Shown in pieces: positions 22,540 through 34,021 of a stretch of DNA of 64,000 nt. A program made the position numbers and the translations under genes. Position 1 is the stretch's first letter, and every line of letters starts with the position of its first letter. Under the pieces are notes generated by a model that had not been told where the DNA came from, did no database searches, and saw only the letters and a program-made list of their open reading frames with translations. Origin of the DNA: Suillus spraguei. Its lineage: Eukaryota; Basidiomycota; Agaricomycetes; Boletales; Suillaceae. Location of the stretch: the NCBI GenBank assembly GCA_016800925.1, contig JABCPU010000211.1, forward strand, positions 1 to 64,000, read 5' to 3'.

Positions 22540-24009
22540 ATGTTCTCCGTTGCATTCTTCCTAGCACTCTTGGCTTTGCCAGTCACGGGATCTCCCGTTG
22601 AAGTTCGCAATTCCCCCATCACGCTCCCCATGACCAGCAGGCTAGCATTCTCCAATGTTAGTGACCTCTTGCGGCATGATGAAGCTCTCATTGCGGCCTT
22701 GACGCAATACAACGCGCATGGCCGACGTGATTCTGTTCCGTTGACAAACTTTGATTGGGGCTACAGCGTATCCGTTGGCATTGGCAATCCCACTAGATTC
22801 TGTAAGTTCAACACTGAGAAAATATGCGGCTGCTAATGTATTATTGAAGACAATTTGATTGTCGACAGCGCTAGCGCGATCACATGGGTTGGTGCCTACA
22901 ATCAGTACGTGAGCAGCACCGGCACCAACATTGGAGTCCCTGTGGGAGGCATTTATCAGTTTGGCTCCTTCCAAGGTATGGCATACAACAATATCATAAG
23001 TTGAAAATACCTACGATTAGTATCTATAGGAACTTTATTCGAAGACTCAATGACTTTCGGTCCTGATCAGCTCTCCATCAACGGGATGCGATTCGGCGTT
23101 GCTTCTACTTCGGAGGGCTTCGCTTTTGACGGTGTCCTTGGCATCGGGCCTAGAGGCTTGACACGTGGCATCTTAAATTCGCCAGAAGCCACACTCCCGA
23201 CTGTCGCTGACTACCTGGTTCAACGACGCGCCATTCGTAAGCCCATTGTTGGTATCTTTTTCCAGCCCATCGGTGTAGGTGCACCCCTGATTGGCGGTGG
23301 AGAGATTTCCTTTGGTGGAGCCAACCGTCAGAGGTACACTGGTAGAATTGAATACACGTAAGGCACCTTAGCCTCTGGATCAATCCAGACTGATAGTAAT
23401 TGTTTTGTTTCAGTGATATCACCCTCACTCCCTATTCATCACAGTACTGGGGTATCGATCAGGCGATCACCTACGGAGATACACCTATCTTGGACTACAC
23501 CGCTGGCATCGTGAATTGTGGTTGCACCTTTCTTTACATCGCCTCTGGTGTGTATTTGGAGTGCAACGAGTAATAATGGTCTCATCAGCGTTCGATAGAT
23601 GCCTTTGAGAGGTACCAGGCTGCAACCGGCGGTACCATGAATGCGAATGGTCTTCTCCAGATTTCCTTTAACCAGTACCTTGCCCTACATAACTTGTACT
23701 TTCGTATTGGCGAGGTACGTCAATTCTGTTGGACCTCACATCCCTTGTTAACCATTTGCACAGTACACCTACAGATTCGTCCCTAATGCGCAAATCTGGC
23801 CTCGTTCTCTCAACTACAGGATTGATGGCGGTGACGGTGACGATGATATATTTCTCATCGTTAAACGCCTTGATTTGCCCACCGGCTCAGGGCTTGACTT
23901 TATCAATGGCTACGTATTCCTCCAGCGCTTCTACGCTGTGTTCGATGGCAGCATCACGCCCCGCGTCGGTTTTGCCCGAACCCTGTACACTCGTGACAAG
24001 AGCAACTAA
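22540..24009 (+). CDS. A1 family (pepsin/polyporopepsin-like) aspartic peptidase homologue, probably inactive
   Basis: Six exons give one open frame of 403 residues: 22540-22801, 22850-22975, 23030-23357, 23414-23547, 23599-23714 and 23764-24009. It has a signal peptide (FFLALLALPVTG), a propeptide and a mature body with a polyporopepsin-like C-terminus (AQIWPRSLN, GLDFINGYVFL). Members are normally secreted endopeptidases with two catalytic Asp in D-T/S-G-S/T motifs. Here the first is D93-S-A-S (Gly to Ala) and the second is N273-C-G-C, so the second catalytic Asp is missing. The frame, splice sites and signal peptide are all intact, which suggests a secreted pseudoenzyme or a recently dead gene. 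Copy 2 at 56336 has the same two changes. Confidence 0.85.
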
Positions 24010-24245
24010 TATGGAATTGCCAAAGTATACGAAGCATCGTTTTGCAGACATCACTGAATGGAAGGTAGCAGCCGATATAGTCATGTTGATACATCCTATA
24101 AGCCAGAAACCCTGCATCATCCAGGCAGGTTATCCATACTGCTAGGATATATCATTCCTGTATAGATACATGATCTGCCATATGGCTCATATCTAGAATA
24201 TTTTTGAATCTCAGCTGTGCATGCATTATCCACACGCATTTCTGG

Positions 24246-24964
24246 TTACCTAGGGAGAGGTACATCCTGGTTCAGTTCAGGAGTCATGAGCTCGGCAGCC
24301 ACCTCCTTCACTCTGTTGGCGTTCAGAGGAGTCGATGGTCTTGTCGACGGTGGACTCGGCACCGCAGCAGCAGTTGTATGTGCCCTCGTTCGGATAAACG
24401 ACCTGCAAACCAGGATATAGTTAGGTACAACCACGAGCCCACAAGTGGTGTGGCACTCACGTTCCAACCTTAATTAGTTCGCTCAAGCGTGCATGTTTCC
24501 TAGCCTGCATCATGTATGGTCGTATGCAAAATCCCGTCTAGGCCTTCTACATATAATGCGACTCGTTCGAGAGTCGGGTTTTCTGAGATAGTGAGGAACA
24601 ATTCCTTCCAGACCTCTGGTAGTTGCGCTTTAAGACTGCGTAATTTGGAGGCACGACTCAAAGCCTCAGCCAAAGGCCTGGTGGCTGATGTTGAACTGAT
24701 TTTAAATGCATAGTGAACGGACTCCTGAGAACACCACGAATCAGTAGGTATTGACCGACACGAAAAATAAAGGATCATACAAGGTTAAACCAGCCGGGTA
24801 CGGCCTTCGTAATGCGCTCAAGAAGGTATTTCGGGCGCGTAAACGTGAGGTATGCATCTGGAAGTTTGCGAACGGTAAGATGCTTCAGGTCTATTCGGTC
24901 TAGTGCAGCGCATACTCATAGGGCATGAGAATCCTGATCATCTGCTGCATCTCCATGAGGATTG
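24246..24964 (-). pseudogene. Truncated F-box-like gene (copy 1)
   Basis: This matches exons 2 and 3 and the end of exon 1 of the intact gene at 58641-59804. The start codon and F-box are gone: homology stops at GAGGATTGG near 24964 and resumes beyond the F-box at TGGTATTGT, so about 540 bp were deleted. The 3' end also differs, with the stop coming earlier (after NQDVPLPR) because of a second deletion in copy 1. Confidence 0.8.
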
Positions 24965-24999
24965 GTGGTATTGTAAAGGATATTGACCCTGGTCCCTGT

Positions 25000-25640
25000 C
25001 ACAGACGGTCTAGGTTTTTACTGCAGCTATTGGTGACAAAAATAGAGCTGGGCGGGAATCCAAGGTTGAAGCGCTCGCCGCTGACCGGTTGATCAGAACC
25101 TCCAACTGTCAACCGCTCAAATTAGTGTCAGCACCGAACTCCTCCAACATCCGTCGTCGACGGTAGCAACAACTCAATGTGACTACAATATGGGCGTAAT
25201 TTGGTAGAGGTGCCAGTTGGTGCCACAACCCTGACTCAAGCGATTCCCGAACACTCGGACATCCCACTGTCCGGCCACAGAAAGTCACAAACATCTTTGG
25301 CATACATCACGACTGCAAGCTAATCATACAGACATTCTCCAACAGATGGGTCTGAGCAACAGCAGCTGGCAGTTCGTACTGAGGTCTCCTTGCATTTCGA
25401 AATACCTAATTCGCCTTGCAGAACCTCCAGTACTTTGCGTGACCGCTGGCGGGAGCCGGCCCAACATAGATCTGGAGCGACGCCCGTCATAAATAAAGCC
25501 AAGAAAGATCAGCAATGAAAACAAACCCAGGACCAGTTTCCGTCGTCTTTGAGATAGGCCACCTCGTTTACGTCCTGTGGATGGATACTGTGGATCAAGG
25601 TCACAAGTGAGTTCTCGATGCAATTGGGACCAAAGACTGC
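25000..25640. other. Duplicated segment without a clear gene
   Basis: Frames here (for example minus-strand 25324-25650 with a hydrophobic LVLGLFSLLIFLGFIY stretch) are identical in both copies of the duplication. They do not resemble anything I recognise and may be untranslated or shadow frames. Confidence 0.3.
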
Positions 25641-26025
25641 ACTCACACAAACATCTCGCCGTCCTCGCTGGATAACTGGAGAATCTGGGGCTCCGTCCTG
25701 CCTACGACTTTATGGTCCTACGATTTCATGCTATCAGCAATCTCGCATCTGTCAACATCAAACAGACCAACTTTTGGGTCCAACGTAAGGTACAAGCCCG
25801 TCTTAGTGTCTTTGAGAGTCGCAAGATGCAGAACCTCGTCCACGACATGGACATAAAACTACGGGCGCGAATTAGCACGAGAAGAACATCGCTGCAATGA
25901 TGCACGCGTACTGTATCAGGAACGTCGTGGCCGACGAACTCATGGTTTCCTGACATGACGATGTACCGCCCTGAATACTGGACATTGTTGATGTTGTAAA
26001 ATCCGGACTTGATCATGTTGCTCAT
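25640..26025 (-). CDS. Small beta-trefoil (ricin B-like) protein, tentative
   Basis: Minus-strand exon 1 from 26025 encodes KSGFYNINNVQYSGRYIVM, the usual opening of small fungal beta-trefoil proteins. A GTACGC...GCTAAT...GTAG intron of about 53 nt then leads to an exon reading FYVHVVDEVLHLATLKDTKT and GLYLTLDPKVGLFDV, also beta-trefoil-like. A TAG comes soon after (MKS-stop), so the protein is short or truncated; the frame continues open beyond it. Such proteins bind glycans or inhibit proteases. Copy 2 at 60636-61021 appears identical. The fold call rests on pattern memory only. Confidence 0.4.
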
Positions 26026-26299
26026 GGTTGATCGAAGATTCTGTGAGTATTGATTGAGAGAAGGTTGTTGATGGAAACTGAAGAAACTGACTGCAGCTTG
26101 AGGATAGGCTGCGACCTTTATACCTGGTTGACTCGGAAAATTCCATTACTAGCCTCAGATAGGCCAAAGTCAGCATCACGCTCTGTCTCTGGTCTTGGTT
26201 CTTTCATGGAGGTGAGTCGAATGCTTCCGAACCACTGTAGGACCGCTGCACGTGCCACTGACATACATTACTGATCTAATCATTCCTCGGGTCGCGTCC

Positions 26300-26823
26300 G
26301 GTTTGTACATTCCTCTGCCCCGCCACATCCCCGTTTCAAACAATTGGGGTAGTACTAGAAGCAGAGTGACCAAACTGATTGATGAATCCCCATTATCCGT
26401 CCGAAAAATTCTCGGTTCCCAAAAGTTGCGTCACTTCAGGGTACGAGCATCGTTACTAGTTCCAACAGCTATTCGTTCGCTAACGCGGCGTCTCCTCCCT
26501 CCCAATACTGCGCCCACGGGCCGCTGCTCACTCTGAATATCGATGTACGTTCCGAGTCAGTTCAACCTCTTCGTTCGACAAAACTCATTTCCCTTTGTGC
26601 GTTCCAGATTAATCACCCGCTGTTTACACCTCTCTCGAATCACATTTAAATATTGTTCTCGTACATTCCCCTGCCCCGCCACATCCCCGTCTCAAACAAT
26701 TGGGGTAGTACTAGAAGCAGAGTGACCAAACTGATTGATGAATCCCCATTATCCGTCCGAAAATTCTCGGTTCCCAAAAGTTGCGTCACTTCAGGGTACG
26801 AGCATCGTTACTAGTTCCAACAG
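26300..26823 (+). repeat. Local tandem duplication at the right end of copy 1
   Basis: The stretch from GTACATTCCTCTGCCCCGCC to AGTTCCAACAG (26305-26472) is repeated at 26656-26823 with few changes. The second copy starts with AAATATTGTTCTC, as copy 2 of the segmental duplication does at 61302. From 26824 to 27596 I see no supported gene. Confidence 0.85.
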
Positions 26824-27596
26824 TGGGATCAAATGTGTTATGAAGCGCTTGGTAGCGACTGGAAGCACGGTAGCAAAATCCGGTTCAGTAACAGTCGACT
26901 TATAACAACTTGTAATGGGCTGTAGCTATAGCGCTAAGCCTTTTATGGGTAAAATGGATCTTGAACATCGGCTAACTGAATTCACGGAACCGTTCGATTT
27001 CGGACTCGTCTTCGCTTCCAAAATACAGTTAGTTGATCGTTTAAAAGGTAGAGATTAGATGAGATATCTAGCATAATCATGATAATCAATAGTCGATGCT
27101 CGAACTTTAATGGGGGAAGACCGGTGGCTACTGTCAATAGCTCAAAAATTAATTGAAACTAGTAGTAAATGGTACGAAAAAAACTAGTATGAAAAACATC
27201 ATGGTAGGGGCCCCCTCCAACTTGAACTACCCTCAAGGTTACTGCCCCAGCCTGCCAGTGAACTTGAACTGCTAAATACAAATGGCGTGTGTCCGAGTCG
27301 TCCTGCAGAAATGGCAGCATATCATGCTGATTTGATGCTACCTTGGCAGGCTCCTCGTAGTGAGGCTGCGACTCTGGCAGAATGTAACGTCATTGTTGGG
27401 AGTCCAAAGGCGTTTCACCACTGTAAGAAAAGGACCTCTGCAAGCTGCCATTGGGAACATATGGTGCATGTTGCGCAACCTGAGGGGGGTCTACTAGTCC
27501 ACGAGGCCTGGGGTACCATGACGCATCAGATGACGCGGAGGACGAAGATGCAAGTGCGTTTTGAGGCACTAGCAATGGTGCGGAGTCGGAAGTTAG

Positions 27597-28342
27597 TGTT
27601 AAGACTGTACTCAAAGGGAGAGAGATCTGAAGGGCTTTGGCCTCAGTTCGTGCACTGTGCCCCTTTCCCAAGTAATGCCCCTTATTTCAGGGAGAAGGTA
27701 TACATCTGAAGATCTGGATGGAGTTGCGTGACGGATCCGGACGTCCAAAGGTTATCTGGAACGTAGGAATAGAACAAAGATTAAGACTAGCTTCGGAATG
27801 AGTTCCTAACTAGAAAGTAACAGAGATAGACTATCCGAAGATAGAGTTGGAGATATAGACTATAGGAATCAATCCCAAGTCTCGGAAGATGACTTAGAGC
27901 AGAAAGTGACTCAAGTCCGGAGGAAGCAGAATGAGCAGAATCTAAGATGATATTCGAACTGAGGTTCTACGGAGATCTACAAGTGGTTTATATACTGTAA
28001 GTATCTAATACAGATAATTAACAAGTCCGGGACCGAGGGCTATGTACGAAGTGTAACGGAAGTCTATTAGTTACTGCACAGCGGATCAGTAAGCACGAAT
28101 TGGAAATGAAACACAGGTAACGGATCAGTGACACAGGATGGAAATATACACAGCCGGAATACCAGAAACAGGAGGAATGATGAAAGGAGATAGATGCAGA
28201 TATACACAAGGGAGTTAAGGTGCGAGAAGTGGGCACATTCGGATGGGTGATCCGGACAGGATCTGTGGACCAGACGGAAATAGAATCGATCGGATCTGAT
28301 CGGATATGGTTGGATCTGGGATTAGAAGTATGGTATATGACA
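27597..28342 (-). repeat. Solo LTR, family 1, with perfect TSD GTTAG
   Basis: This is the reverse complement of the Ty3 LTR at 5124-5892. It starts TGTTAAGACTG, ends GGTATATGACA, is 746 bp long, and is flanked by GTTAG on both sides (27592-27596, 28343-28347). The internal region is gone. It shows that the chromovirus family at the left edge has been active here and then lost by LTR-LTR recombination. Confidence 0.95.
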
Positions 28343-28684
28343 GTTAGTGCTGATGTGGAGGTACCACTGGTAGTACTTGTCCTCGGCTGGTATAGTTCTG
28401 ATGATGACGAGGGGACATATATATTGTACTTCTTTGTGGGTGATGCCTCACCTGTGCGAGCTCTAAGAGCCTTTCTGTAAATATAGCGTCAATATAATGC
28501 TTTTTGAGGCTCAGAAGCACTTACAAGCACTGCTCATGGTGAGCGGTCATGCAGGTTAAGAATTTGCCATTGTCAAGCTCAGGATGATCCAAATATCAAT
28601 ATCATTTGATTGCGTTCCAGATTCCAATTGTGACTGGTTGGAACTCTTGAGTAGAGAATTGTAGGACATTTTTAATTTTTGCTA

Positions 28685-29535
28685 GTCTGCCTGTTGCAGC
28701 ACGGTGGATGGCACAATATAACTAGCATCAAACAAAAATGAATCAGTGTCCAAGGAATGTTTGACGAATGGACTTACTGCAGTGCCTGACAACTCATACA
28801 TGAACCATGAGGGTTTCGAGATCTGCATTTTCGCTGCTGGGTCATCGAGGAAGGGTGAGTTTCGCCCGAACCAAAAGTTTTGATGAAAATTGAAGTAAAT
28901 AATAGCTGAACATACAAGTGCTTTTGAGCGCTTGGCATCCCATCCATTCAAGAAGTAATCTTCAAGATTGGCTTCATCTCACAAGGTGTTCGCATGTGCT
29001 CTTATGCACGCCATGTCATCTTCTGGCGTCAAAGTAATATCAGGCTGAAGGCCAAGGGCCAGTAGCCATGTTTTGGCTTCTTGAACCAACTTGCCTTGTA
29101 TATTCAATAGTTTGTCTAAAATGAGCTTAACAACTCCAGTCATAGGTTCAGTAACTACTTACAAATAAGTATGTGTTTATGATCAATAAAAAAACACATA
29201 CTGTGACCGGTCCTCGCACATGCTGAGGACAAGCATTCTATAGCAACAGCTTCCAAGGTGCTGCAATTATCCTCCCAACCAGTCTCAAGGAGCATATCGA
29301 GCATGACAAGTTTCCATGTGTAGTACACATTTTGCTTGTCCTTCTCGTCATAAAATCCAATTTTTGAGGACTTCAACACACCATGTTTTGAACCATGCCT
29401 CGCACGCTGTGAACAGGTGCCATTGTTGAGATCGTCTAATGACATGGTGCTCATTGAGGCCCTCGATGATGTTTGTTGGCTGGAGGCGTGTGATGATGGA
29501 ATCGTGTACACTCTAAGCCAATCTTGCAGTGGCAA
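28685..29535 (-). pseudogene. Hypothetical spliced gene fragment with one stop
   Basis: Exon 29535 to about 29205 (WKLVMLDMLLETGWEDNCS, SACARTGH) joins through a GTATGT...GTAG intron of about 46 nt. The next exon reads in frame to 28685 (LILDKLLNIQGKLVQEAKTW, MACIRAHANTL, LEDYFLNGWDAKRSKALV, FWFGRNSPFL). A single TGA near 28985 interrupts it. It may be a C-terminal part of a basidiomycete family of unknown function. I do not recognise the family. Confidence 0.45.
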
Positions 29536-29613
29536 CTGGGCTGCTCTAGAGCGAGATTAATGTTGCTGCAATACGTCAATGGTAGGACCATCTGTCTTGA
29601 ATTGTCATTAGTA

Positions 29614-29838
29614 TCAAACTGAGAACATACTGAAGCAAAGCATATGTACATGTATCATATTATTAGCAGCAGTTCGACATTCCATTGCAATTCCCAAGTC
29701 AGTCTGACTTGCTTGATAGGGAATTGGTTGGAAGGGGGGGATTGGGGGGATTGGGGGGATTGACACTCCATGTTCATCAATGCCAGACTGTGCGCCACTG
29801 CCACGCCCATACCCAGCTTGGCTGCCAGTGCGAGGCAT
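29614..29838 (-). CDS. Possible upstream exon with IPPIPP repeat
   Basis: The frame begins MPRTGSQAGYGRGSG and includes IPPIPPIPPFQPIP, encoded by a G-rich (GGGGGGATT) tandem on the plus strand at 29729-29760. It may belong to the gene at 28685-29535. No splice junction is certain. Confidence 0.25.
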   Translation of the reverse strand: MPRTGSQAGYGRGSGAQSGIDEHGVSIPPIPPIPPFQPIPYQASQTDLGIAMECRTAANNMIHVHMLCFSMFSV

Positions 29839-30324
29839 ACTAGTAGCATTAGAGGAATGTAAATTGAGTTACCCGATTAAACACTCACCTTTAAATAAAG
29901 CTATGGTTCGGATTTGGGGGGTGGAGAAACAAGCACGCTATTGGTTCAGCTTTGAAGTGAACCTGCAGGCCCGCTGGCACTGTCTTATTGATTGCAGCAC
30001 AAGGTGTGAGTCATATGACCCAAATGAGCGGGGAAACAGTAAGATTCAGCTCAAGTATGAATTTATAGTGCTGGCGCTCACATGATAGGGTTGTGATTGC
30101 AGTGATTGTCGAGATAGCAGCCATCGCCATCAGAAAGAAGAATTCATATTCTTATATTTGTACCACCAGTCGTCATCACTGATAGTACACATGTACATAT
30201 GTAATCATTTGTAGTCTATAAACGGTCAGATAAGACTAATCGGGCTCAGGGATTGAATAATAGCTGCTCGTTAGTGATATGACCCCCCACTTGCCTGCAA
30301 CTTATCATCGGCACTGCCATTGCA

Positions 30325-30642
30325 TCAAGAAGAAACCGAAGAATTGCATGAGTCACCACTGTCATCGACCTCGTAGTCTGCACGACTGGGGAACAACCTG
30401 CCATTTTCGATCTCCTTCTTGGGGTCTTTTCTCCCTTTATTCCCTATCACAGCCACGCCCGCATCATGCAGGCTGTTCTGCAGCAAGCCTATCTGCAAAT
30501 CAGCTCTTGACAAATACGCCTGAGACTCCTCCATTTCATCTCTCATCAGGGACGTGATCAGTTCCAGTTCCTCAGCATGCAGGCACTGGTATTCCATCCT
30601 GGCAGCAAAAGTCTGGCGGCTGATACAAGAAAGCTCAAGCAT
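30325..30642 (-). CDS. Hypothetical coiled-coil exon
   Basis: The minus-strand frame (MEYQCLHAEELELITSLM, MEESQAYLSRADLQIGLLQN, GNKGRKDPKKEIENG) looks like a real helical coding exon. It may be the 3' part of a gene whose Ser/Pro-rich exons lie at 31748-32460, split by the solo LTR at 30786-31747. No domain is recognised. From 29839 to 30324 I see nothing else. Confidence 0.4.
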   Translation of the reverse strand: MLELSCISRQTFAARMEYQCLHAEELELITSLMRDEMEESQAYLSRADLQIGLLQNSLHDAGVAVIGNKGRKDPKKEIENGRLFPSRADYEVDDSGDSCNSSVSS

Positions 30643-30785
30643 ACACTGATTAAAATATATTTCAGAATCGGGGAATCAATCGCAAGTGAACTAAAATATG
30701 TATAAGTTTTTGGACTGCATTCAGGTGAGGGTGACATACTGTTGTGAGCAACAGCCTGGGTTTCTTCATGGGAAAGTTCTCATGG

Positions 30786-31747
30786 TGTAATGAACATATT
30801 GGCACTAGTCTTAAAACCCTATCTTTTGATGCTCATCTCACATCTATAGGAGTTACCACTTGTCCATGGCCGTCTTACCCCTTTAGCACTTCTGGCGGCA
30901 TCCCACGCTTACTGCACACCGTACTGATTGCCGCACCACATTCCATGTACTGATGTCCTCCCATGTCCTTGCCACGTCCGCATAGCTCCATTTGGTGCAT
31001 CGTTTGTTTTATGTTCATTATCACTCATTCCATGGCAAGTCTTATTACATGTTGCCTCGTGCCGCAGTGCCTCGCGCTATGTTTACTTACGGCGGTTACT
31101 ACACTCCAGCGCTACTGATCTCGCCTAGAGTATTCTGAGTACATACAATTTAGGATATAAGCACCGCATACCCTGCATGATACAGTACCTGATTTTACCC
31201 CATTGCACGTACTATAGGTCAGGATTATTGTCTAGCTCTGGATCTACCCAGTAGTAGACATAGTCTTTAAAGTTTCCTTATCACTTGTTAATCAATCACG
31301 CTCGTTCTCCATTATCACTGGCATACTGCTGGACTCTTGATTGCTATTTTGACTGAACTTCTCATGCACCGCTACTTTACCACTGAAAGTAACGCGGCCT
31401 TCTTTACTGTTTCTTTGCACCGCTCGTAACCTTACCGCTACTGCTGATATTATCGCTCACCACCACTGGCTCGACGTTACTGTTACTGACTTTAACTCAA
31501 CTATGGTAGCACCGCTACATAAACACTAGTTCCAGCGGCATCATCGCTGACCATGGCAACTTACCGCTGACTACGACGCTACATTCGCACATTGGTTTGA
31601 CTTGAACCTGACCATACTAACAGGCATCCCCATTTAGGGTCGAACGCTCTTGTTTCGCAAGTGAAGCAGACTAGACGGAGCACAAGACCACACATACTAA
31701 CTTAGGAGGTAGTTTATCTACAGCCCAGGTTAGGTTGTATCTTTACA
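30786..31747 (+). repeat. Solo LTR, family 3
   Basis: It starts TGTAATGAACATATTGGC and ends GGTTGTATCTTTACA, 962 bp long. The flanks ATGG and GCGC do not match, so there is no TSD. Either the ends are shifted or the copy arose by recombination between two LTRs at different sites. Confidence 0.85.
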
Positions 31748-32460
31748 GCGCCTTATATGCGGGTGCCTTTAATCCAACAGTGGATACTCTAAATCATAGT
31801 GAATACCAGTTATTTTATATTAGACAAAAACAGAATAAACAGACCTAGTCTTGACTGGGGTCACTGGCAAGCTACTTGGTATTGGGGAGCTACTCCCCAG
31901 GATGGGAGAGCTAGTTGGCGCCTTATATGTGGGTGCCTGTAATTCAACAGTGGATACTCTGAGTCATAGCGAATACCAATTATTTTATATCAGACAAAAA
32001 CAGAAAAAACAGACCTAGTCTTGACTGGGGTCACTGGCAAACCAGTCCTCAAGTAGGAGGAGTTATGACTCTTCACAATGGGAGAGCTATCAAGCACCTG
32101 AGATGTGAAAGGTGAAAGCACCTGAGATGTGGAAGGTGGTGAAACACTGGAGTTCTTCTTGATGTAGCACATAAACAATACTAATTGAATAAACATACCT
32201 ATTATACTTGCTTGGGGTCACTGGAGAACTAGCCCTTAAGCTCAAAGAGTGACTCTTTGAGATGGGCGAGCTATGAGGCGCCTCAGATGTGGGAGGTGGT
32301 GAAACACTGGAGTGCATAGTCAGTGAATTAAGCACTTGGCGAAAATTGTTTATGATAATAAGCAGACCTAGCTCTTAAACTATTCAAAATGGGAGAGCTA
32401 TTAGGTGCCTCAGATGTGGGAGGTGACCTGAATGAAACGCTACAGTGCATAGTGAGCATA
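31748..32460 (-). CDS. Tandem array of Ser/Pro-rich exons (SLPVTPVK repeats)
   Basis: On the minus strand, exon-like units read SSPISKSHSLSLRASSPVTPSK, SSPIVKSHNSSYLRTGLPVTPVK and SSPILGSSSPIPSSLPVTPVKT, each preceded by SPPxTSE/Q or APTYKAP. Most units are separated by short intron-like stretches with GTMTRT starts and ACAG/CAAG ends. At least four units of about 120-190 bp occur. They look like one gene grown by exon duplication. The left side is cut by the LTR at 30786-31747. No known domain; Ser/Pro-rich repeats suggest a disordered, perhaps phosphorylated region. Confidence 0.45.
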
Positions 32461-34021
32461 TGGGTCACTTGCTCTTAATGATGAATGGACCTTAGACTCT
32501 TGAAAGATCCGGTACTCAGGCTCTCTGATGTAATTGAGCTACCAGTGCTGCTTGCACAGGGCATGAAATTCTTCAGTAGCATGCAAGGGACTTGTATGTT
32601 GATTGCAATACCAGCCTGACAAATGGGAAACTCACACAGTGAGTTGAGTTCGTCGAAAATTTGTTAATTCCAGCGATACTCCGCAACCAGCGGGCCAATG
32701 CCCATATGAAATGAAGTATCTCCGGCAAGGCAGCTGGCACTTGGTGAGCTCTAAACTAATTGTACAAGTTATGAAGGAAGCCTTGATATATGGTGACAAC
32801 CATTATATTGAGGGCCAAGAAATAGAGAGAAATGGTATGTATTCTCACCCAAACAGCAACTGAAGCTCACCATGCACCTAGTCTATGGGGAATACAATAA
32901 AGACTTTGATCCCCTGGATGATGTTGAAGAACTCACAATGCCGCATGCTGAATGCCCTGTGGTCAGCTCAGTATGTGACGCCCCCCTCGTATCTGTCGAT
33001 CCCTCTGCAGGTCCATGTCCTGGCACAATAAGGGAATATCATCCCAATACACCAATTGTCAAACCCAGTGGGAAAAATCTTCTTCACCGAATGGATAACG
33101 TCGAATATGCTACTATCCATAATACAGAAAGCATTCATTATCCTTTTGCATCAAAATCTGAGTTTGACCTGGCATGCTGGCTTTCAGGGGGGGGGTGGGG
33201 GGATTATCGCAGAAGGAAATCGATACCTTTCTCCACCTTGAGCATGTAAGTTACCTATCAACATTCTTGTACCAGTATATTAATGATAAATATAGATGAA
33301 GAGTAATCCACCCTCTTTCAATATGTCTAAAGATCTGCGAGCTCGGATTGAAGCACTACCTGAGGTTCCTCGATGGTACTACCAGCAAATCAAGGTCGGT
33401 TCCTATAAGACAAAAGTGCCGCTGATGCTATATTGGAGGGATGGTCTGGATGTTGTTAAACATCTTTTCATCAACCCAGTCTTTACGCCTTGTATGGACT
33501 TTCAGCCATACCGAGAATTTGAAAGTCTGGATAGACAGCGAGTTTATGGAGAGTTCATGAGCGCTGATCATGCATGGGAGATACAGGTGGGCGGTACCTA
33601 TCGATGCTGAATACTCACTGTATTAATGATGGTTGTCAGGAGAAGCTTCCTCCAGGCCATTCATTTGTTGGTGTAATTGGAGCTTCAGACAAGACACCTC
33701 TAATGATTGGGACCGGAAACAAAGAGATGCATCCCCTGTTGATTTCGCTTGCTAATACTAATATTCATGCGGGTGTTCATATGAAAGCAATGTCACATGC
33801 ATTCGCTTTGATTGCTTACCTCCTGATACCTAAATTTCTTGATGTCTCACCGCCCATCCATGCAATTCTATCTGTGCAAGTCTATCATTTCGTGATCTCG
33901 ATTGTCATGTGTAATTTGAAGATTGCTGCTAGTGATGGCTGCATCATGTCAGACCCAAGAGGTGATCTGTGCATAATTCATAACTCCTTTGGTTGCCTGG
34001 ATAGCTGACTACCCTGAGCAA

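Larger units (their letters stand above)
22318..26645. repeat. Segmental duplication, copy 1
   Basis: From CACCTGAGATTTAGAAATTGAACAT to AATCACA, this block matches 56108-61658 in the same orientation, 34 kb away. Copy 1 lacks about 630 bp (58044-58668 of copy 2) and about 540 bp (59375-59905), and has an extra local duplication at its right end. The genes in order are A1 peptidase (+), F-box-like (-) and beta-trefoil-like (-). Confidence 0.93.

Noticed and set aside
22642..22974. Minus-strand frames opposite the A1 peptidase (also 56438-56770)
   Set aside because: They are shadows of the spliced peptidase exons.
25726..26025. GNHE motif suggesting a metallophosphoesterase
   Set aside because: The surrounding sequence lacks the other metal-binding motifs and reads better as a small beta-trefoil exon.
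27287..27709. Frame of 140 residues ending in the solo LTR
   Set aside because: It crosses the LTR boundary at 27597 and has no recognisable domain. The upstream part alone is too weak.
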